DNA of 64,000 nt from Actinomycetales bacterium (GCA_016711095.1 JADJTP010000002.1:938280-1002279), one strand, 5' to 3'. Counted from the first letter of the stretch, positions 32,914 to 41,460 are shown. The notes: a model not told the origin generated them from the sequence alone. Program-made: numbers and translations.

Positions 32914-33821
32914 CGCTGCCCCGACTGCCCCGACTGCCCCGGCTGCTCCCTTTGCCCTGCCGGCCTCGGCGACACCGCGATCGCGACGGTGCCCGGTCCG
33001 ACATGCGCCCCGACCACGGCCCCGAGTTCGCCGACGCGCACTTCCCCGGCGTCCGGGAGGCGCTCGGTCAGCGCAGCGACGAGGTCAGCGGCACGATCAC
33101 CGGAATCCAGGTGCTGCACCCCGATGTCGACGATCCGCCCTCGTGTCCGAGCCTCGTCGGCGGCGGCCACGGCGACGTCGACCATCCGCATGAGCGCCTT
33201 CGCTGACGTGCGGACCTTCGCCAGTGGGACGATGTGGCCCTCCTCCAGCGCCAGGATCGGTTTGATCGCCAGGGCCGAGCCGAGCAAGGCAGCGGCCGAC
33301 CCGATCCGTCCGCCCCGGCGCAGGTGCTCGAGGGTGTGGACATAGAACACCACCGTCGCCTCTTGGGCCCGCTGCCGGGCAACGGCTGCCACGTCGGCGG
33401 CGCTGGCCCCGGCCCCTGCTGCGGCGGCGGCCGACAGCACGGCATACCCCATGGCTGCCCCGAGGACCCGCGAGTCGACGACCGTCACGGGGATCGGCGA
33501 CTGGGCGGCCGCGATCTCCGCGCCCTCCACCGTGGCGGACATCTGCGCCGAAATATGCACGGAGACAATGGCGTCCGCGCCCTGGGCGGCCGCCCGTCGA
33601 TATGCCTCCAGGAACTCCTGGGGAGCCGGGCGCGAGGTCGTCACCGGAACGAACCGGCGCAGTGCGTCGCCGAGGTCCTCCACGCCGACGTCGACGCCCT
33701 CCCGGCGCTCCTTGCCCCCGATGACGACGTGCAGCGGCACGACCTCTATCGGCACCTCCGCTGCATCCAACTGCCCCGCGGACAGGTATGCCGTGGAGTC
33801 GGTGACGATCGCGACGACCAT
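32910..33821 (-). CDS. DegV family protein (fatty-acid binding)
   Basis: A 303-residue DegV/FakB-type protein that binds a single fatty acid; FakB partners a kinase FakA that makes acyl-phosphate, the substrate of PlsY, which is encoded next. Seen: VAIVTDSTAYLSAGQLDAAE, VTTSRPAPQEFLEAYRRAA (fatty-acid carboxylate site), VHISAQMSATVEGAEIAA, DSRVLGAAMGYAVLSAA, and YVHTLEHLRRGGRIGSAAAL. The C-terminal tail is a low-complexity GQSGQSGQR. The ATG at 33821 has AGGAGG 7 nt upstream. No fakA/DAK-type kinase gene is in the window. The link to PlsY through acyl-phosphate is an inference from family biochemistry and the 4-nt overlap. Confidence 0.92.
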   Translation of the reverse strand: MVVAIVTDSTAYLSAGQLDAAEVPIEVVPLHVVIGGKERREGVDVGVEDLGDALRRFVPVTTSRPAPQEFLEAYRRAAAQGADAIVSVHISAQMSATVEGAEIAAAQSPIPVTVVDSRVLGAAMGYAVLSAAAAAGAGASAADVAAVARQRAQEATVVFYVHTLEHLRRGGRIGSAAALLGSALAIKPILALEEGHIVPLAKVRTSAKALMRMVDVAVAAADEARTRGRIVDIGVQHLDSGDRAADLVAALTERLPDAGEVRVGELGAVVGAHVGPGTVAIAVSPRPAGQREQPGQSGQSGQR

Positions 33822-33846
33822 CCGGTGCCCTCCTGCTTTCACGAAC

Positions 33847-36774
33847 TCACATGGGGACGACGTTGACGAGGGTCGGCGGACGCATGATGACGGTCCGGAT
33901 ACCGCCGACGACGGCCGCCTGCACCTTGTCCCGGGCCAGTACCAACTCGCGCAGATCGGCTTCGGAGATGTCGGCCGGCACCTCGATCCGGTCGCGGACC
34001 TTCCCGCGGATCTGCACCACGCAAGTGACGGACTTCTCGACCAGCAGGGCGGCGTCGGCGACCGGGAAGGGCCCTTGGGCGAGACTTCCGTGCTGGCCCA
34101 TCCGCTCCCATAACTCGTCGGCGATGTGCGGCGCCACGGGTGCGACCATCTGGACGAGGGCCCGCATGACCGACCGCGGTGGGGCGTCGAGCTTGGTCAC
34201 CGCGTTGTTGAGCTCGATGAGCTTGGCGATCGCTGTGTTGAAACGCAGCGCCTCGTAGTCCTCGCGCACTCCCGCGATCGTCTTGTGCAGCAGGGTGTTG
34301 AGTGCGGGGTCGACGTGGGCGTCGACGATCCGCACCTCACCGGTGACCTCGTCGATAACGTTGCGCCACAGCCGCTGCAGGAAGCGCACCGAGCCGACGA
34401 TGGCCCGGGTGTCCCACGGCTTGGACAGCTCCAGCGGGCCCATGGACATTTCGTAGACCCGCAGGGTGTCGGCCCCGTAGGCGTCATAGATGTCGTCCGG
34501 GCTGACCATGTTCTTCAGCGACTTGCCGATTTTGCCGAATTCCCGGGTGACCGGCTGGCCTTGATGCCAGAAGGTTGATTTGCCGTCGGGGCCGGTGGCC
34601 TCGATGACCTCCGACGCTTCGACATATTGGCCGCGGGCGTCGGCATAGGCGGGGGCCTGGATGTAGCCCTGCGAGAACAGCTTGCGGAAGGGCTCCTCAC
34701 TGGTGAGGTGACCCAGATCGAAGAGCACCTTGTGCCAGAACCGCGCATAGAGCAGGTGCAGCACGGCGTGTTCGACGCCGCCGATGTAGAGGTCCACGCC
34801 GCCGGGGTCGCGGGCTCCTTCGGGTGCACCGGCCACCGGATCAGCCTGCGGCCCAAGCCAATAGGCCTCGTTGGCCGGGTCGATGAGGGCGTCGCTGTTG
34901 GCCGGGTCGCAGTAGCGCAGGTAGTACCAGCACGACCCCGCCCAGTTGGGCATGGTGTTGGTCTCGCGGCGGTAGCGGCGCAGCCCGCGTCCGTCGCCCA
35001 AGTCGAGCTCGACCTCGACCCACTCCGACGCCCGCGAGAGCGGCGGCTCGGGCTCGCTGCCCGAGTCGTCGGGGTCATAGGTCTTGGGCGAGTAGTCGGG
35101 GACGTCGGGCAGGGAGAGCGGCAACATCGCCTCGGGCAGCCCATGGGCGACACCGTCGTCGTCCCACACCACCGGGAACGGCTCGCCCCAGTAGCGCTGC
35201 CGGCTGAACAGCCAGTCCCGCAACCGGTAGTTGATCGTGCCCTCGCCGATCCCGCAGTCCTGCAGGTGGGCGATGATCCTCGCCTTGGCCTCACTGATCG
35301 TCAGGCCGTCGAGTGACACCTCGTCGTTAGCCGAGTTGATGACGGTCCCGTCGCCCGTGTAGGCCTGCCCTGCCGGGAAGTCGGCCGGCGCCTGGACGGT
35401 CGGCACGATGTCGAGGCCGAAGGCGGTGGCGTACTCGTGGTCGCGCTGGTCTCCCGACGGGACGGCCATGATGGCTCCGGTCCCGTAGCCCATGAGCACA
35501 TAGTCAGCCACGAAGACCGGGATCGCCTTGCCGTTCAACGGATTCGTCGCATAGGCGCCGGTGAAGACCCCGGTCTTGGTCCGGTCCTCGACCTGGCGAT
35601 CCACGTCGCTCATCCGGGAAGACGCCCGCCGGTATGCCGCCACGGCAGCCGCCGGGGTGTCGGTCGCCGTAGCGTCGGTCCCCATCCACGCCGGCGGGGT
35701 GTCCGCGGGCCAACCCGCGGTCGGCACGAGCGTGTCGACGAGGGGGTGTTCCGGCGCCAGCACCATGAAGGTGGCGCCGAAGAGGGTGTCCGGCCGGGTG
35801 GTGAAGACCTCGATGACCTCGTCGTGCCCAGCCGCCGTGAGAACCGGGAAACGCACCCGGGCGCCGGTCGAGCGACCGATCCAGTTGCGTTGCATGAGTT
35901 TGATCTTCTCGGGCCAGTCGACGCGCTCCAGGTCGTCGGCCAGCCGATCGGCATACGCGGTGATCCGCAGCATCCACTGGCGCATATTGCGCCGGAAGAC
36001 CGGGAAGTTCCCTCGCTCCGAGCGCCCGTCGTTGGTTACCTCTTCGTTGGACAGCACCGTGCCCAGCCCGGGGCACCAGTTGACCGGCGCCTCGCAGGGA
36101 TAGGCGAGTCGGTAATCCTCCAGGATGCCGGCCTGCTCCGCCGCGCTCAACTCTGCCCAGCCACGCCCCTGCTGGCGCGGGTGGCTCATCGAACCGTCGG
36201 CGAACCGCGCGACACACTCGGCGATCGGCCGGGCCGCCCCGCGCGAGCCGTCGGGGCGCAGTGCCTGCGGGTCATACCAGCTCTCCCGGATCTGGGAGAA
36301 GATCCATTGGGTCCAGCGGTAGTAGTCCTCGTCGATCGTCGCGAAGGACCGCCGGTCGTCCAGCCCCACCCCGAGCCGGCGCATTTGCCGACGCATGATG
36401 ACGATGTTGTCCTCGGTCGTCTTGCGGGGGTGCTGACCGGTCTGCACGGCATACTGCTCGGCCGGCAGCCCGAAGGCGTCGTAGCCGAGGGCATGCAAGA
36501 CATTGCGTCCCTGCTGACGGTGATAGCGCGAGTAGACATCGGTGGCGATGAAGCCCAACGGGTGGCCGATGTGCAGGCCGGCGCCGGAGGGATAGGGGAA
36601 CATGTCCAGCACGAGCAGCTTCGGTCCGCGCGCTGCGACAGCGGGCTCATCGGCCCACGGCCCGGCGGGATTCACCGCGTGGAAGACGCCCTGCTCCTCC
36701 CACCGGTCCTGCCACGCCAGCTCGATCTGATCAGCCAGCGCAGCGGTATAGCGATACGGCGTCTCGTCGCTCAT
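33847..36774 (-). CDS. leuS: Leucyl-tRNA synthetase
   Basis: Class I synthetase that charges tRNA-Leu, 975 residues. The HIGH signature is HIGHPLGFIATDVYSR near residue 70; the KMSKS loop appears as KIGKSLKNMVSP near residue 750. The CP1 editing domain carries TTRPDTLFGATFMVLAPEHP and YGTGAIMAVPSGDQRDHEYA, the site that hydrolyses mischarged tRNA. A leucine-specific insertion and the C-terminal tRNA-binding domain (DKVQAAVVGGIRTVIMRPP) are present. It is preceded by a leader peptide with three consecutive leucine codons and a terminator, so its expression should rise when charged tRNA-Leu is scarce. It lies 25 nt upstream of degV and may be in one operon with degV, plsY. Confidence 0.98.
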   Translation of the reverse strand: MSDETPYRYTAALADQIELAWQDRWEEQGVFHAVNPAGPWADEPAVAARGPKLLVLDMFPYPSGAGLHIGHPLGFIATDVYSRYHRQQGRNVLHALGYDAFGLPAEQYAVQTGQHPRKTTEDNIVIMRRQMRRLGVGLDDRRSFATIDEDYYRWTQWIFSQIRESWYDPQALRPDGSRGAARPIAECVARFADGSMSHPRQQGRGWAELSAAEQAGILEDYRLAYPCEAPVNWCPGLGTVLSNEEVTNDGRSERGNFPVFRRNMRQWMLRITAYADRLADDLERVDWPEKIKLMQRNWIGRSTGARVRFPVLTAAGHDEVIEVFTTRPDTLFGATFMVLAPEHPLVDTLVPTAGWPADTPPAWMGTDATATDTPAAAVAAYRRASSRMSDVDRQVEDRTKTGVFTGAYATNPLNGKAIPVFVADYVLMGYGTGAIMAVPSGDQRDHEYATAFGLDIVPTVQAPADFPAGQAYTGDGTVINSANDEVSLDGLTISEAKARIIAHLQDCGIGEGTINYRLRDWLFSRQRYWGEPFPVVWDDDGVAHGLPEAMLPLSLPDVPDYSPKTYDPDDSGSEPEPPLSRASEWVEVELDLGDGRGLRRYRRETNTMPNWAGSCWYYLRYCDPANSDALIDPANEAYWLGPQADPVAGAPEGARDPGGVDLYIGGVEHAVLHLLYARFWHKVLFDLGHLTSEEPFRKLFSQGYIQAPAYADARGQYVEASEVIEATGPDGKSTFWHQGQPVTREFGKIGKSLKNMVSPDDIYDAYGADTLRVYEMSMGPLELSKPWDTRAIVGSVRFLQRLWRNVIDEVTGEVRIVDAHVDPALNTLLHKTIAGVREDYEALRFNTAIAKLIELNNAVTKLDAPPRSVMRALVQMVAPVAPHIADELWERMGQHGSLAQGPFPVADAALLVEKSVTCVVQIRGKVRDRIEVPADISEADLRELVLARDKVQAAVVGGIRTVIMRPPTLVNVVPM

Positions 36775-36856
36775 CGGTCTTCGGTCCTCGGGTTTCGCGT
36801 CATCGGGGGTGCCCTGCGTCGCGTGGGCTTTGCATGGCGATCAGGTCCGGACAGAC

Positions 36857-36881
36857 AAAAGCCCCTCGCGCAGGAGGGGCT
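36857..36881 (-). terminator. Attenuator terminator of leuS
   Basis: On the minus strand AGCCCCTC-CTGCGC-GAGGGGCT is followed by TTTTG: an 8-bp GC-rich stem with a U-run, rare in this genome. It lies 83 nt before leuS and downstream of the leucine leader peptide. A 9-bp stem CCGCGCTGA/TCAGCGCGG (36883-36911) immediately upstream overlaps the leader stop codon and can act as the pause hairpin. Confidence 0.88.
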
Positions 36882-36902
36882 GCCGCGCTGACGTCCGTCT
36901 GC

Positions 36903-36947
36903 TCAGCGCGGCTCGGGAAGCAGCAGGCTCCGGGCTTCGTTCACCAT
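36903..36947 (-). CDS. leuS leader peptide (leucine attenuator)
   Basis: A 14-codon open frame, MVNEARSLLLPEPR, with three consecutive leucine codons (CTG CTG CTT). Ribosome stalling there at low Leu-tRNA would disturb the stem that starts at its stop codon and prevent the downstream terminator. A -10 box TAACCT (36955-36960) ends 7 nt before the ATG, so the transcript probably starts at the ATG itself. The peptide is regulatory, not functional. Similar leader-peptide attenuation of amino-acid genes is known in actinobacteria; this case is inferred from layout. Confidence 0.82.
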   Translation of the reverse strand: MVNEARSLLLPEPR

Positions 36948-36954
36948 GCTGCCC

Positions 36955-36960
36955 AGGTTA
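36955..36960 (-). promoter_or_regulatory. -10 box for the leuS leader transcript
   Basis: TAACCT stands 7 nt before the leader peptide ATG on the minus strand, the spacing of leaderless transcripts in this window. Confidence 0.6.
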
Positions 36961-37054
36961 GCGCACCGAGTGGAGCACTGGACCGTGCCGTCACCTCGCA
37001 TCCGGCGACCTCCTGGAGCAGGGTGGGCGCGGCTTCTCGGGGACCTGTCCGACC

Positions 37055-37060
37055 TAGACT
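37055..37060 (+). promoter_or_regulatory. -10 box for a leaderless carboxyltransferase gene
   Basis: TAGACT, then 7 nt, then the ATG at 37068. No Shine-Dalgarno sequence intervenes. It is back to back with the leuS leader promoter, so 36955-37060 is a divergent promoter region. Confidence 0.55.
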
Positions 37061-37067
37061 CGAGCGC

Positions 37068-38630
37068 ATGGCCTCGACACCGGAACCGACACCGGGTCCG
37101 ACCCGGCGCATCGGCGCGCGGGAACTGCTCGACACGGTTTTGGACGGGGGCAGCTGGGTGTCCTGGGACGCCCCGCCGCTGCTCGCCGCGCTCCCCGGCT
37201 CCGCGTATGCCGCCGAGCTCGCCGCCGCTGCTGCCAAGGCCGGCACCGACGAGTCGATCCTCACCGGGGAGGGCCTGATCCGGGGGCGCCGGGTTGCCTG
37301 TGTGGCCGGCGAGTTCGGCTTCCTCGCCGGGTCGATCGGCAAGGCGGCCGCCGAGCGGATCGTCTTGGCCTTCGAGCGGGCTCAACGGGAACGCCTGCCG
37401 CTGTTCGCCGCCCCGACCTCCGCCGGCACCAGGATGCAGGAGGGCACCCCGGCGTTCCTCGGGATGGTCAAGATCGCCGCGGCCGTGGCTCAGTTCAAGA
37501 GCGCCGGGCTGCCCTACATCGTCTATCTGCGTCATCCGACGACCGGCGGCGTGTTCGCGTCCTGGGGGTCGCTCGGGCATGTCACGGTCGCAGAACCGGG
37601 CGCGATGATCGGGTTCCTCGGGGCCCGGGTCTATGAGGCTCTTTACGGCCGCCCCTTCCCCGAGGGCGTCCAGACCGCGGAGAACCTGCACGCCCGGGGC
37701 ATTGTCGACGCCATCGTCCCGGTCGACCGGCTCGCCGGGATGGCCGCGCGGACTCTGTCGGTCCTGGACGCCGCCCACGAAGACCACCCTCCAGTCCCCC
37801 GGCCCGACGACATGCACGCGGACCCGTATGCCGGTCTGGACCCCCGCGCCCGCGAGCGGCGCGCCTGGGACTCGATTCTGGTGTCCCGCCGCACCGACCG
37901 ACCCGGTGTCAAGACGCTGCTCAAGCTCGGCGCCTCTGATGTGCTGTTGCTGCGCGGCACCGGCCAGGGCGAGCACGACCCCGGCATGTTGCTGGCCCTC
38001 GCCCGGTTCGGCGGGACGCCGTGCATCGTGCTCGGACAGGACCGGCATCGAACCACCCTGGAAGACCCGCTCGGTCCCGGCGGGTTGCGGGTCGCGCGCC
38101 GGGGCATCCGACTGGCGGCCGACCTCGGCCTGCCGCTGGTGTCCATCATCGACACCGAGGGCGCCGCCCTGTCGAAGGAGGCGGAGGAGGGCGGCCTGGC
38201 CGGCGAAATCGCCCGCTCATTGGCCGACCTGGTGATGCTGGCGGCCCCCACCCTGTGTGTGTTGCTCGGTCAGGGCACCGGCGGCGGGGCGCTGGCCATC
38301 CTGCCGGCCGACCGGGTCATCTGCGCCGAGCATGCCTGGTTGTCGCCGCTGCCACCGGAGGGAGCTTCGGCGATCATCCATCGCACCGTCGAGAGGGCCG
38401 ACGAGCTGGCCGAATCCCAGCGGGTGCGCTCGGTCGACTTGCTGGCCGACGGCATCGTCGACCGCATCGTTCCCGAGCGTCCCGATGCTGCGATCGAGCC
38501 CGAGGCGTTCTGCCAGCGGATGGCCGAGGCCATCCACCAGGAGCTCGACGAGCTCTGGCGGGCCGACCCGGATCAGCGGCTTGCCGATCGGTTGGGCCGT
38601 TATCGCGCGTTGGGCACCACGTCTCTCTAG
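37068..38630 (+). CDS. Fused acetyl-CoA carboxylase carboxyltransferase (alpha+beta type)
   Basis: A 520-residue carboxyl transferase with both crotonase-like halves. The first half (beta-like, residues 1-245) has GEGLIRGRRVACVAGEFGFL, AGSIGKAAAERIVLAFE, PTSAGTRMQEGTPAFLGMVK and YLRHPTTGGVFASWGSLGHV. The second half (alpha-like) has ALARFGGTPCIVLGQDR, LPLVSIIDTEGAALSKEAEE, and GQGTGGGALAILPADRVI. It lacks the zinc ribbon of AccD. It would move the carboxyl group from biotin to acetyl- or another acyl-CoA for malonyl-CoA supply. No biotin carboxylase gene is adjacent. The start is the ATG preceded by a leaderless-type -10 box. The acyl-CoA preference is unknown. Confidence 0.9.
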   Translation: MASTPEPTPGPTRRIGARELLDTVLDGGSWVSWDAPPLLAALPGSAYAAELAAAAAKAGTDESILTGEGLIRGRRVACVAGEFGFLAGSIGKAAAERIVLAFERAQRERLPLFAAPTSAGTRMQEGTPAFLGMVKIAAAVAQFKSAGLPYIVYLRHPTTGGVFASWGSLGHVTVAEPGAMIGFLGARVYEALYGRPFPEGVQTAENLHARGIVDAIVPVDRLAGMAARTLSVLDAAHEDHPPVPRPDDMHADPYAGLDPRARERRAWDSILVSRRTDRPGVKTLLKLGASDVLLLRGTGQGEHDPGMLLALARFGGTPCIVLGQDRHRTTLEDPLGPGGLRVARRGIRLAADLGLPLVSIIDTEGAALSKEAEEGGLAGEIARSLADLVMLAAPTLCVLLGQGTGGGALAILPADRVICAEHAWLSPLPPEGASAIIHRTVERADELAESQRVRSVDLLADGIVDRIVPERPDAAIEPEAFCQRMAEAIHQELDELWRADPDQRLADRLGRYRALGTTSL

Positions 38631-38775
38631 TGCCCGAAAGTGATCGGTGCCGCGGGCGCAGTCAGCGGGCGGCATACCGGCGGGTAGAATCAGCGGTGGT
38701 TGGGTTCGCCGTCCCCGCGTCCCACGGGATCGTTCACTGGACGTTCACGCAGGCAGGGGACCTCAAGCCCGCGCG

Positions 38776-38792
38776 CAGGCCCGACGGGCCTG
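38776..38792 (+). terminator. Short hairpin after the carboxyltransferase gene
   Basis: CAGGCCC-GAC-GGGCCTG, a perfect 7-bp stem, in the 221-bp spacer 38631-38851. Apart from this and one copy of the octamer CGGCATAC near 38671, nothing else is recognised in the spacer. Confidence 0.45.
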
Positions 38793-38851
38793 AATAGCAT
38801 GAAGACGAACTAAGCGGCATCGGCCGCGGTCATGGTGGAAGGCAGGCGCAC

Positions 38852-39343
38852 GTGGTGGTCATCGATGCACTGGAGGCCAGGTCCCACGAACTCGTCGAGG
38901 AGGCTGTGCGGCTGCTGGATCACCGGCTTCCCCCGCCCTACAAGCAGGTCGACCGCGAGGTGCTGCGTCGCCGCCTGCAGCAGACGATGACGACGGTGAC
39001 CACGGCTCTGACCGAGCGCACGCCGTTGCCGGTGATCGACTACGCCCGCGAGGTCGCCCGCCGTTGCTTCCACGCCGGCTTCCTGCTCGAGGAGGTGCAG
39101 ACGCACTTCAACGCCCTGGAAGAGACGGTCTGGAAGTTCATGGTCAAGGAGGTCGACGCAGCCCACCTGCCCGACAACCTCGCCATGGTCGCGTCAATCA
39201 TCGGGGCGATCAAGGACGAGCTCGGCCGGTCGTACGTCGACCTCGCGTCCCGCAACCGCGGGCACGCGATCAACACGCACAAGCTGTTCAGCGGCACACA
39301 GAGCGTTCCCGAGCACCCGATGTCACGCAAGGCCGCGAACTGA
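38852..39343 (+). CDS. RsbRD-like N-terminal domain protein
   Basis: A 163-residue all-helical protein resembling the N-terminal sensor domain of RsbR/RsbRD (globin-like fold used in stressosome components and some kinases). Fits are LEARSHELVEEAVRLLDHRL, YAREVARRCFHAGFLLEEVQ, and THFNALEETVWKFMVKEVD, with no STAS or kinase domain after it. The C-terminal 25 residues are loose. The GTG start at 38852 is preceded by GGCAGG. It could sense stress and bind a partner; no sigma-factor regulator is adjacent, so the role is open. Confidence 0.7.
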   Translation: MVVIDALEARSHELVEEAVRLLDHRLPPPYKQVDREVLRRRLQQTMTTVTTALTERTPLPVIDYAREVARRCFHAGFLLEEVQTHFNALEETVWKFMVKEVDAAHLPDNLAMVASIIGAIKDELGRSYVDLASRNRGHAINTHKLFSGTQSVPEHPMSRKAAN

Positions 39344-39367
39344 TCCAGGCAGGACGCGCTAGCGTGT

Positions 39368-39401
39368 CCTTCGTGGGACGGCACTGCCGTCCCAGCGAAG
39401 G
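39368..39401 (+). promoter_or_regulatory. Hairpin that pairs with the ribosome site of the FkbM gene
   Basis: CCTTCGTGGGACGGC pairs with GCCGTCCCAGCGAAGG (one bulged G, 3-nt loop ACT), a 15-bp stem. Its 3' arm contains AAGG of the AAGGAG Shine-Dalgarno that serves the ATG at 39408. The fold would hide the ribosome site. It may also act as a terminator for the upstream RsbRD-like gene. Confidence 0.55.
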
Positions 39402-39407
39402 AGCATC

Positions 39408-40355
39408 ATGTCCGGCCAACCAGGCGGGTCCGCCGTGCGCAGGGTCGCCGACCTCGCGGCCGAGTGGTTCGGCTCGGCCTACGGGCTGACCGCCGCGGCG
39501 GTCCGGGGGGTGGCCCTGCTCGGTCGTGATCGATCGGTGCTGGTCGTGGGGCGCGACGGGGCGAGCGCAACACTGCGCCTGCACGCGTCAACCCTGCAGG
39601 GCATGGACACCATCGGCTCGCAACTGCTCTCCGGCAGCTATGAAACCACCACCCGACGAGTGCTCGAAATGGTGGTGGCGCCAGGGTCGACCGTCGTCGA
39701 CGTTGGCGCCAACGTGGGCTATTTCACGATGCTTGCCGCGCTACTGACCGGCCCGACCGGGCGCGTCGTGGCCTTCGAGCCCGAACCGCGCAACCACGCC
39801 CTGCTCGTGGCCAACGTCGCCGAGAACAAGCTGGATCAGGTGCACGTCATCCGTGCCGCGTGCGCGGACCGGGTCGGCACTCATGAGCTGGCCGTCAACA
39901 CCGCCGAGTCGGGCTGGCATCGGCTCGTCGCGGCCGACGGGTCCAGCAACGGGCTCAAGCGGGTCCCGGTGACCCTGACGACCGTCGATGCCGTGCTCGG
40001 CGATGCCCGCGTCGACGTCGTGAAGATCGACGTCGAGGGCCACGAGGGCTCGGTGCTTGCGGGGATGGCCCGGACGCTGGCCGCAAACCCCGGCGTCACC
40101 GTCATCCTCGAGCACTCGCCCGCGCAAGCCCGGCTCGCGGGCCTGGACCCGGCGGCACCCCTGCACCAGCTCGCCGAGGCCGGTCTGCGGCATGCCTACC
40201 TTGTCCGCGAGGACGACGCCGTGCTGGAGGAGGTCGACGCGGAGCAGTTGGGTTCGCGCTCGACGAAGACGGGTCGCTCGATCAACCTCGTCGTGCGTGC
40301 CCAGCCCTGGCCGGCCGACGCCGCAGTGCGCGCCGTGGCACGGCCAGCGCGCTAG
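39408..40355 (+). CDS. FkbM family methyltransferase
   Basis: A 315-residue SAM-dependent methyltransferase of the FkbM type, which methylate hydroxyls on sugars or secondary metabolites. The SAM site is STVVDVGANVGYFTMLAALL with VVAFEPEPRNHALLVANVAE; VVKIDVEGHEGSVLAGM is the FkbM motif IDVEG.E. The N-terminal 80 residues vary within the family. AAGGAG lies 5 nt before the ATG but is inside a predicted hairpin. It is the last core gene before the island; no sugar or polyketide cluster is adjacent, so the acceptor is unknown. Confidence 0.9.
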   Translation: MSGQPGGSAVRRVADLAAEWFGSAYGLTAAAVRGVALLGRDRSVLVVGRDGASATLRLHASTLQGMDTIGSQLLSGSYETTTRRVLEMVVAPGSTVVDVGANVGYFTMLAALLTGPTGRVVAFEPEPRNHALLVANVAENKLDQVHVIRAACADRVGTHELAVNTAESGWHRLVAADGSSNGLKRVPVTLTTVDAVLGDARVDVVKIDVEGHEGSVLAGMARTLAANPGVTVILEHSPAQARLAGLDPAAPLHQLAEAGLRHAYLVREDDAVLEEVDAEQLGSRSTKTGRSINLVVRAQPWPADAAVRAVARPAR

Positions 40356-40373
40356 GTGTGGCAGCCGCGCAGG

Positions 40374-41015
40374 TCAGTGTTCGGTCCCGCGGTCAACACC
40401 GAGAGTGGCGATGAGGTCTTCGTGGAGCTGGAACCAGACGCGGTGGCAGGAGTCGATGTCCGTTCTGTCGACCCATTCGTTCTGACCGGCTTTGGCGCGT
40501 CGGAGCGCCGCGTCGAACCGGGTGTCGCATCCAGCGAACCTCGCCAACACGGCAGCCAGACGGTCGATCAGCGGGCGGAGGGCGATGCTGAGCGACGCAA
40601 GTTCATCGAGGACCTGGGCGTCCCAGGCGGGGTCCGCGTGGTCGTTGGGGGCAAGCCCGTCCTCCCTGGTGGGCCTGACTTGCCAGTCGGTGCAGGCGCG
40701 CACGAGGCGTGCGTTGAGGGGTAGGAACTCCCGGTAGACGGCCCCGATCTCGTTGTCGGGATCTGCGTCGGCCCGCTCAAGGGCGAGTTGGCGCTCGTTC
40801 TCGGTCCTGCCGCCCTCAGTCAGTGACCACCCCTCGAGGCCTGCGAATGAGTTGTACTGGATCCATCCGCGCTGCTCGGCATCGTGCAGGATCTCGATGG
40901 TGTCCTCGTGGTTGACTCCGGCGCGGTCGACGATCGCGGTGTTGTCGGCGAAGCCGAGCAGGCGCACCGCGTGCAGCACCACCAGCGGCGCGGGCGAAGG
41001 GCGGGCCATGGTCAC
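40374..41015 (-). CDS. Putative winged-helix transcriptional regulator
   Basis: A 213-residue protein. The first 75 residues look like a winged helix (LLGFADNTAIVDRAGVNHED, TIEILHDAEQRGWIQYNSFA, GLEGWSLTEGGRTENERQLA), a pattern of MarR/PadR-type DNA-binding proteins. The rest is helical, with WQVRP, PLIDRLAAVLARFAGCDTRF and a C-terminal HRVWFQLHEDLIATLGVDRG, possibly for ligand or partner binding. The GTG start overlaps the stop of the next HTH gene by 4 nt. The pair diverges from the ATP-grasp/phosphohistidine gene and probably controls it. It is the first gene of the putative island. The family name is not certain. Confidence 0.6.
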   Translation of the reverse strand: MTMARPSPAPLVVLHAVRLLGFADNTAIVDRAGVNHEDTIEILHDAEQRGWIQYNSFAGLEGWSLTEGGRTENERQLALERADADPDNEIGAVYREFLPLNARLVRACTDWQVRPTREDGLAPNDHADPAWDAQVLDELASLSIALRPLIDRLAAVLARFAGCDTRFDAALRRAKAGQNEWVDRTDIDSCHRVWFQLHEDLIATLGVDRGTEH

Positions 41016-41401
41016 TCACTCCCCCTGGCGCTGAGCCGGGTGTAGTGCTGCTGACATGCCTGGGGCGAGCGGAATCCCATCGCCTCGGCGATTTGCGCCC
41101 AGGTCAGTCCCGCCGTCCGGGCCATGAACAGGAGGCCGGTTTCCACGCCCTCGACCTCGGCCCGGGCCGCGGGTAGCAGCGCGAGGGCGCTGAGCAGATC
41201 ATCGGGGGCGAGGTCCGCGGACCGCCAGAGCGCGAACTGCGTCAGCTCGACGGCCGTGGGCGGGTACGGCTCAGGCCGCCAAGGACGAGCGGCCAACCCA
41301 TCGGCGCCGAGTGCGAGAAGCCGCTGTTGTGCTTCGCCCTCCCGGCGAGCTCGGGCGTGGCCGGATCCGACTGCGCGGTCGAGGTCATGCTTGTGTTCCA
41401 T
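41012..41401 (-). CDS. Small helix-turn-helix protein
   Basis: A 129-residue protein whose C-terminal part (FMARTAGLTWAQIAEAMGFR, SPQACQQHYTRLSARG) is a clear helix-turn-helix. The N-terminal half, rich in Arg and Pro, has a helical VELTQFALWRSADLAPDDLL. The start is the ATG at 41401, seven codons inside the longest frame. Its 3' end overlaps the winged-helix gene (GTGA), so the two are made together. It faces the ATP-grasp/phosphohistidine gene across a 59-bp region with repeated CAAC/GTTG arms, which is a plausible operator. Confidence 0.62.
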   Translation of the reverse strand: MEHKHDLDRAVGSGHARARREGEAQQRLLALGADGLAARPWRPEPYPPTAVELTQFALWRSADLAPDDLLSALALLPAARAEVEGVETGLLFMARTAGLTWAQIAEAMGFRSPQACQQHYTRLSARGSE

Positions 41402-41419
41402 GTCTCCATCCTCGACAAT

Positions 41420-41446
41420 CAACGTATTGTTGTCAACGATTGTTTG
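41420..41446. promoter_or_regulatory. Candidate operators between the HTH gene and the ATP-grasp gene
   Basis: CAAC-GTATT-GTTG (41420-41432) and CAAC-GATT-GTTTG (41434-41446) are two adjacent inverted repeats in the 59-bp divergent promoter. The bases around them are clearly AT-richer than their surroundings. No known consensus was matched. Confidence 0.5.
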
Positions 41447-41460
41447 ATGGTTGCGGAGAG

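Noticed and set aside
38631..38851. Possible c-di-AMP (ydaO) or other riboswitch before the RsbRD-like gene
   Set aside because: Conserved blocks of the known classes could not be matched; only a short hairpin is seen.
40356..40373. Attachment-site repeat of the tRNA-Ala 3' end at the left island border
   Set aside because: No match to the tRNA 3' sequence could be seen near 40.36 kb; a computed search is still needed.
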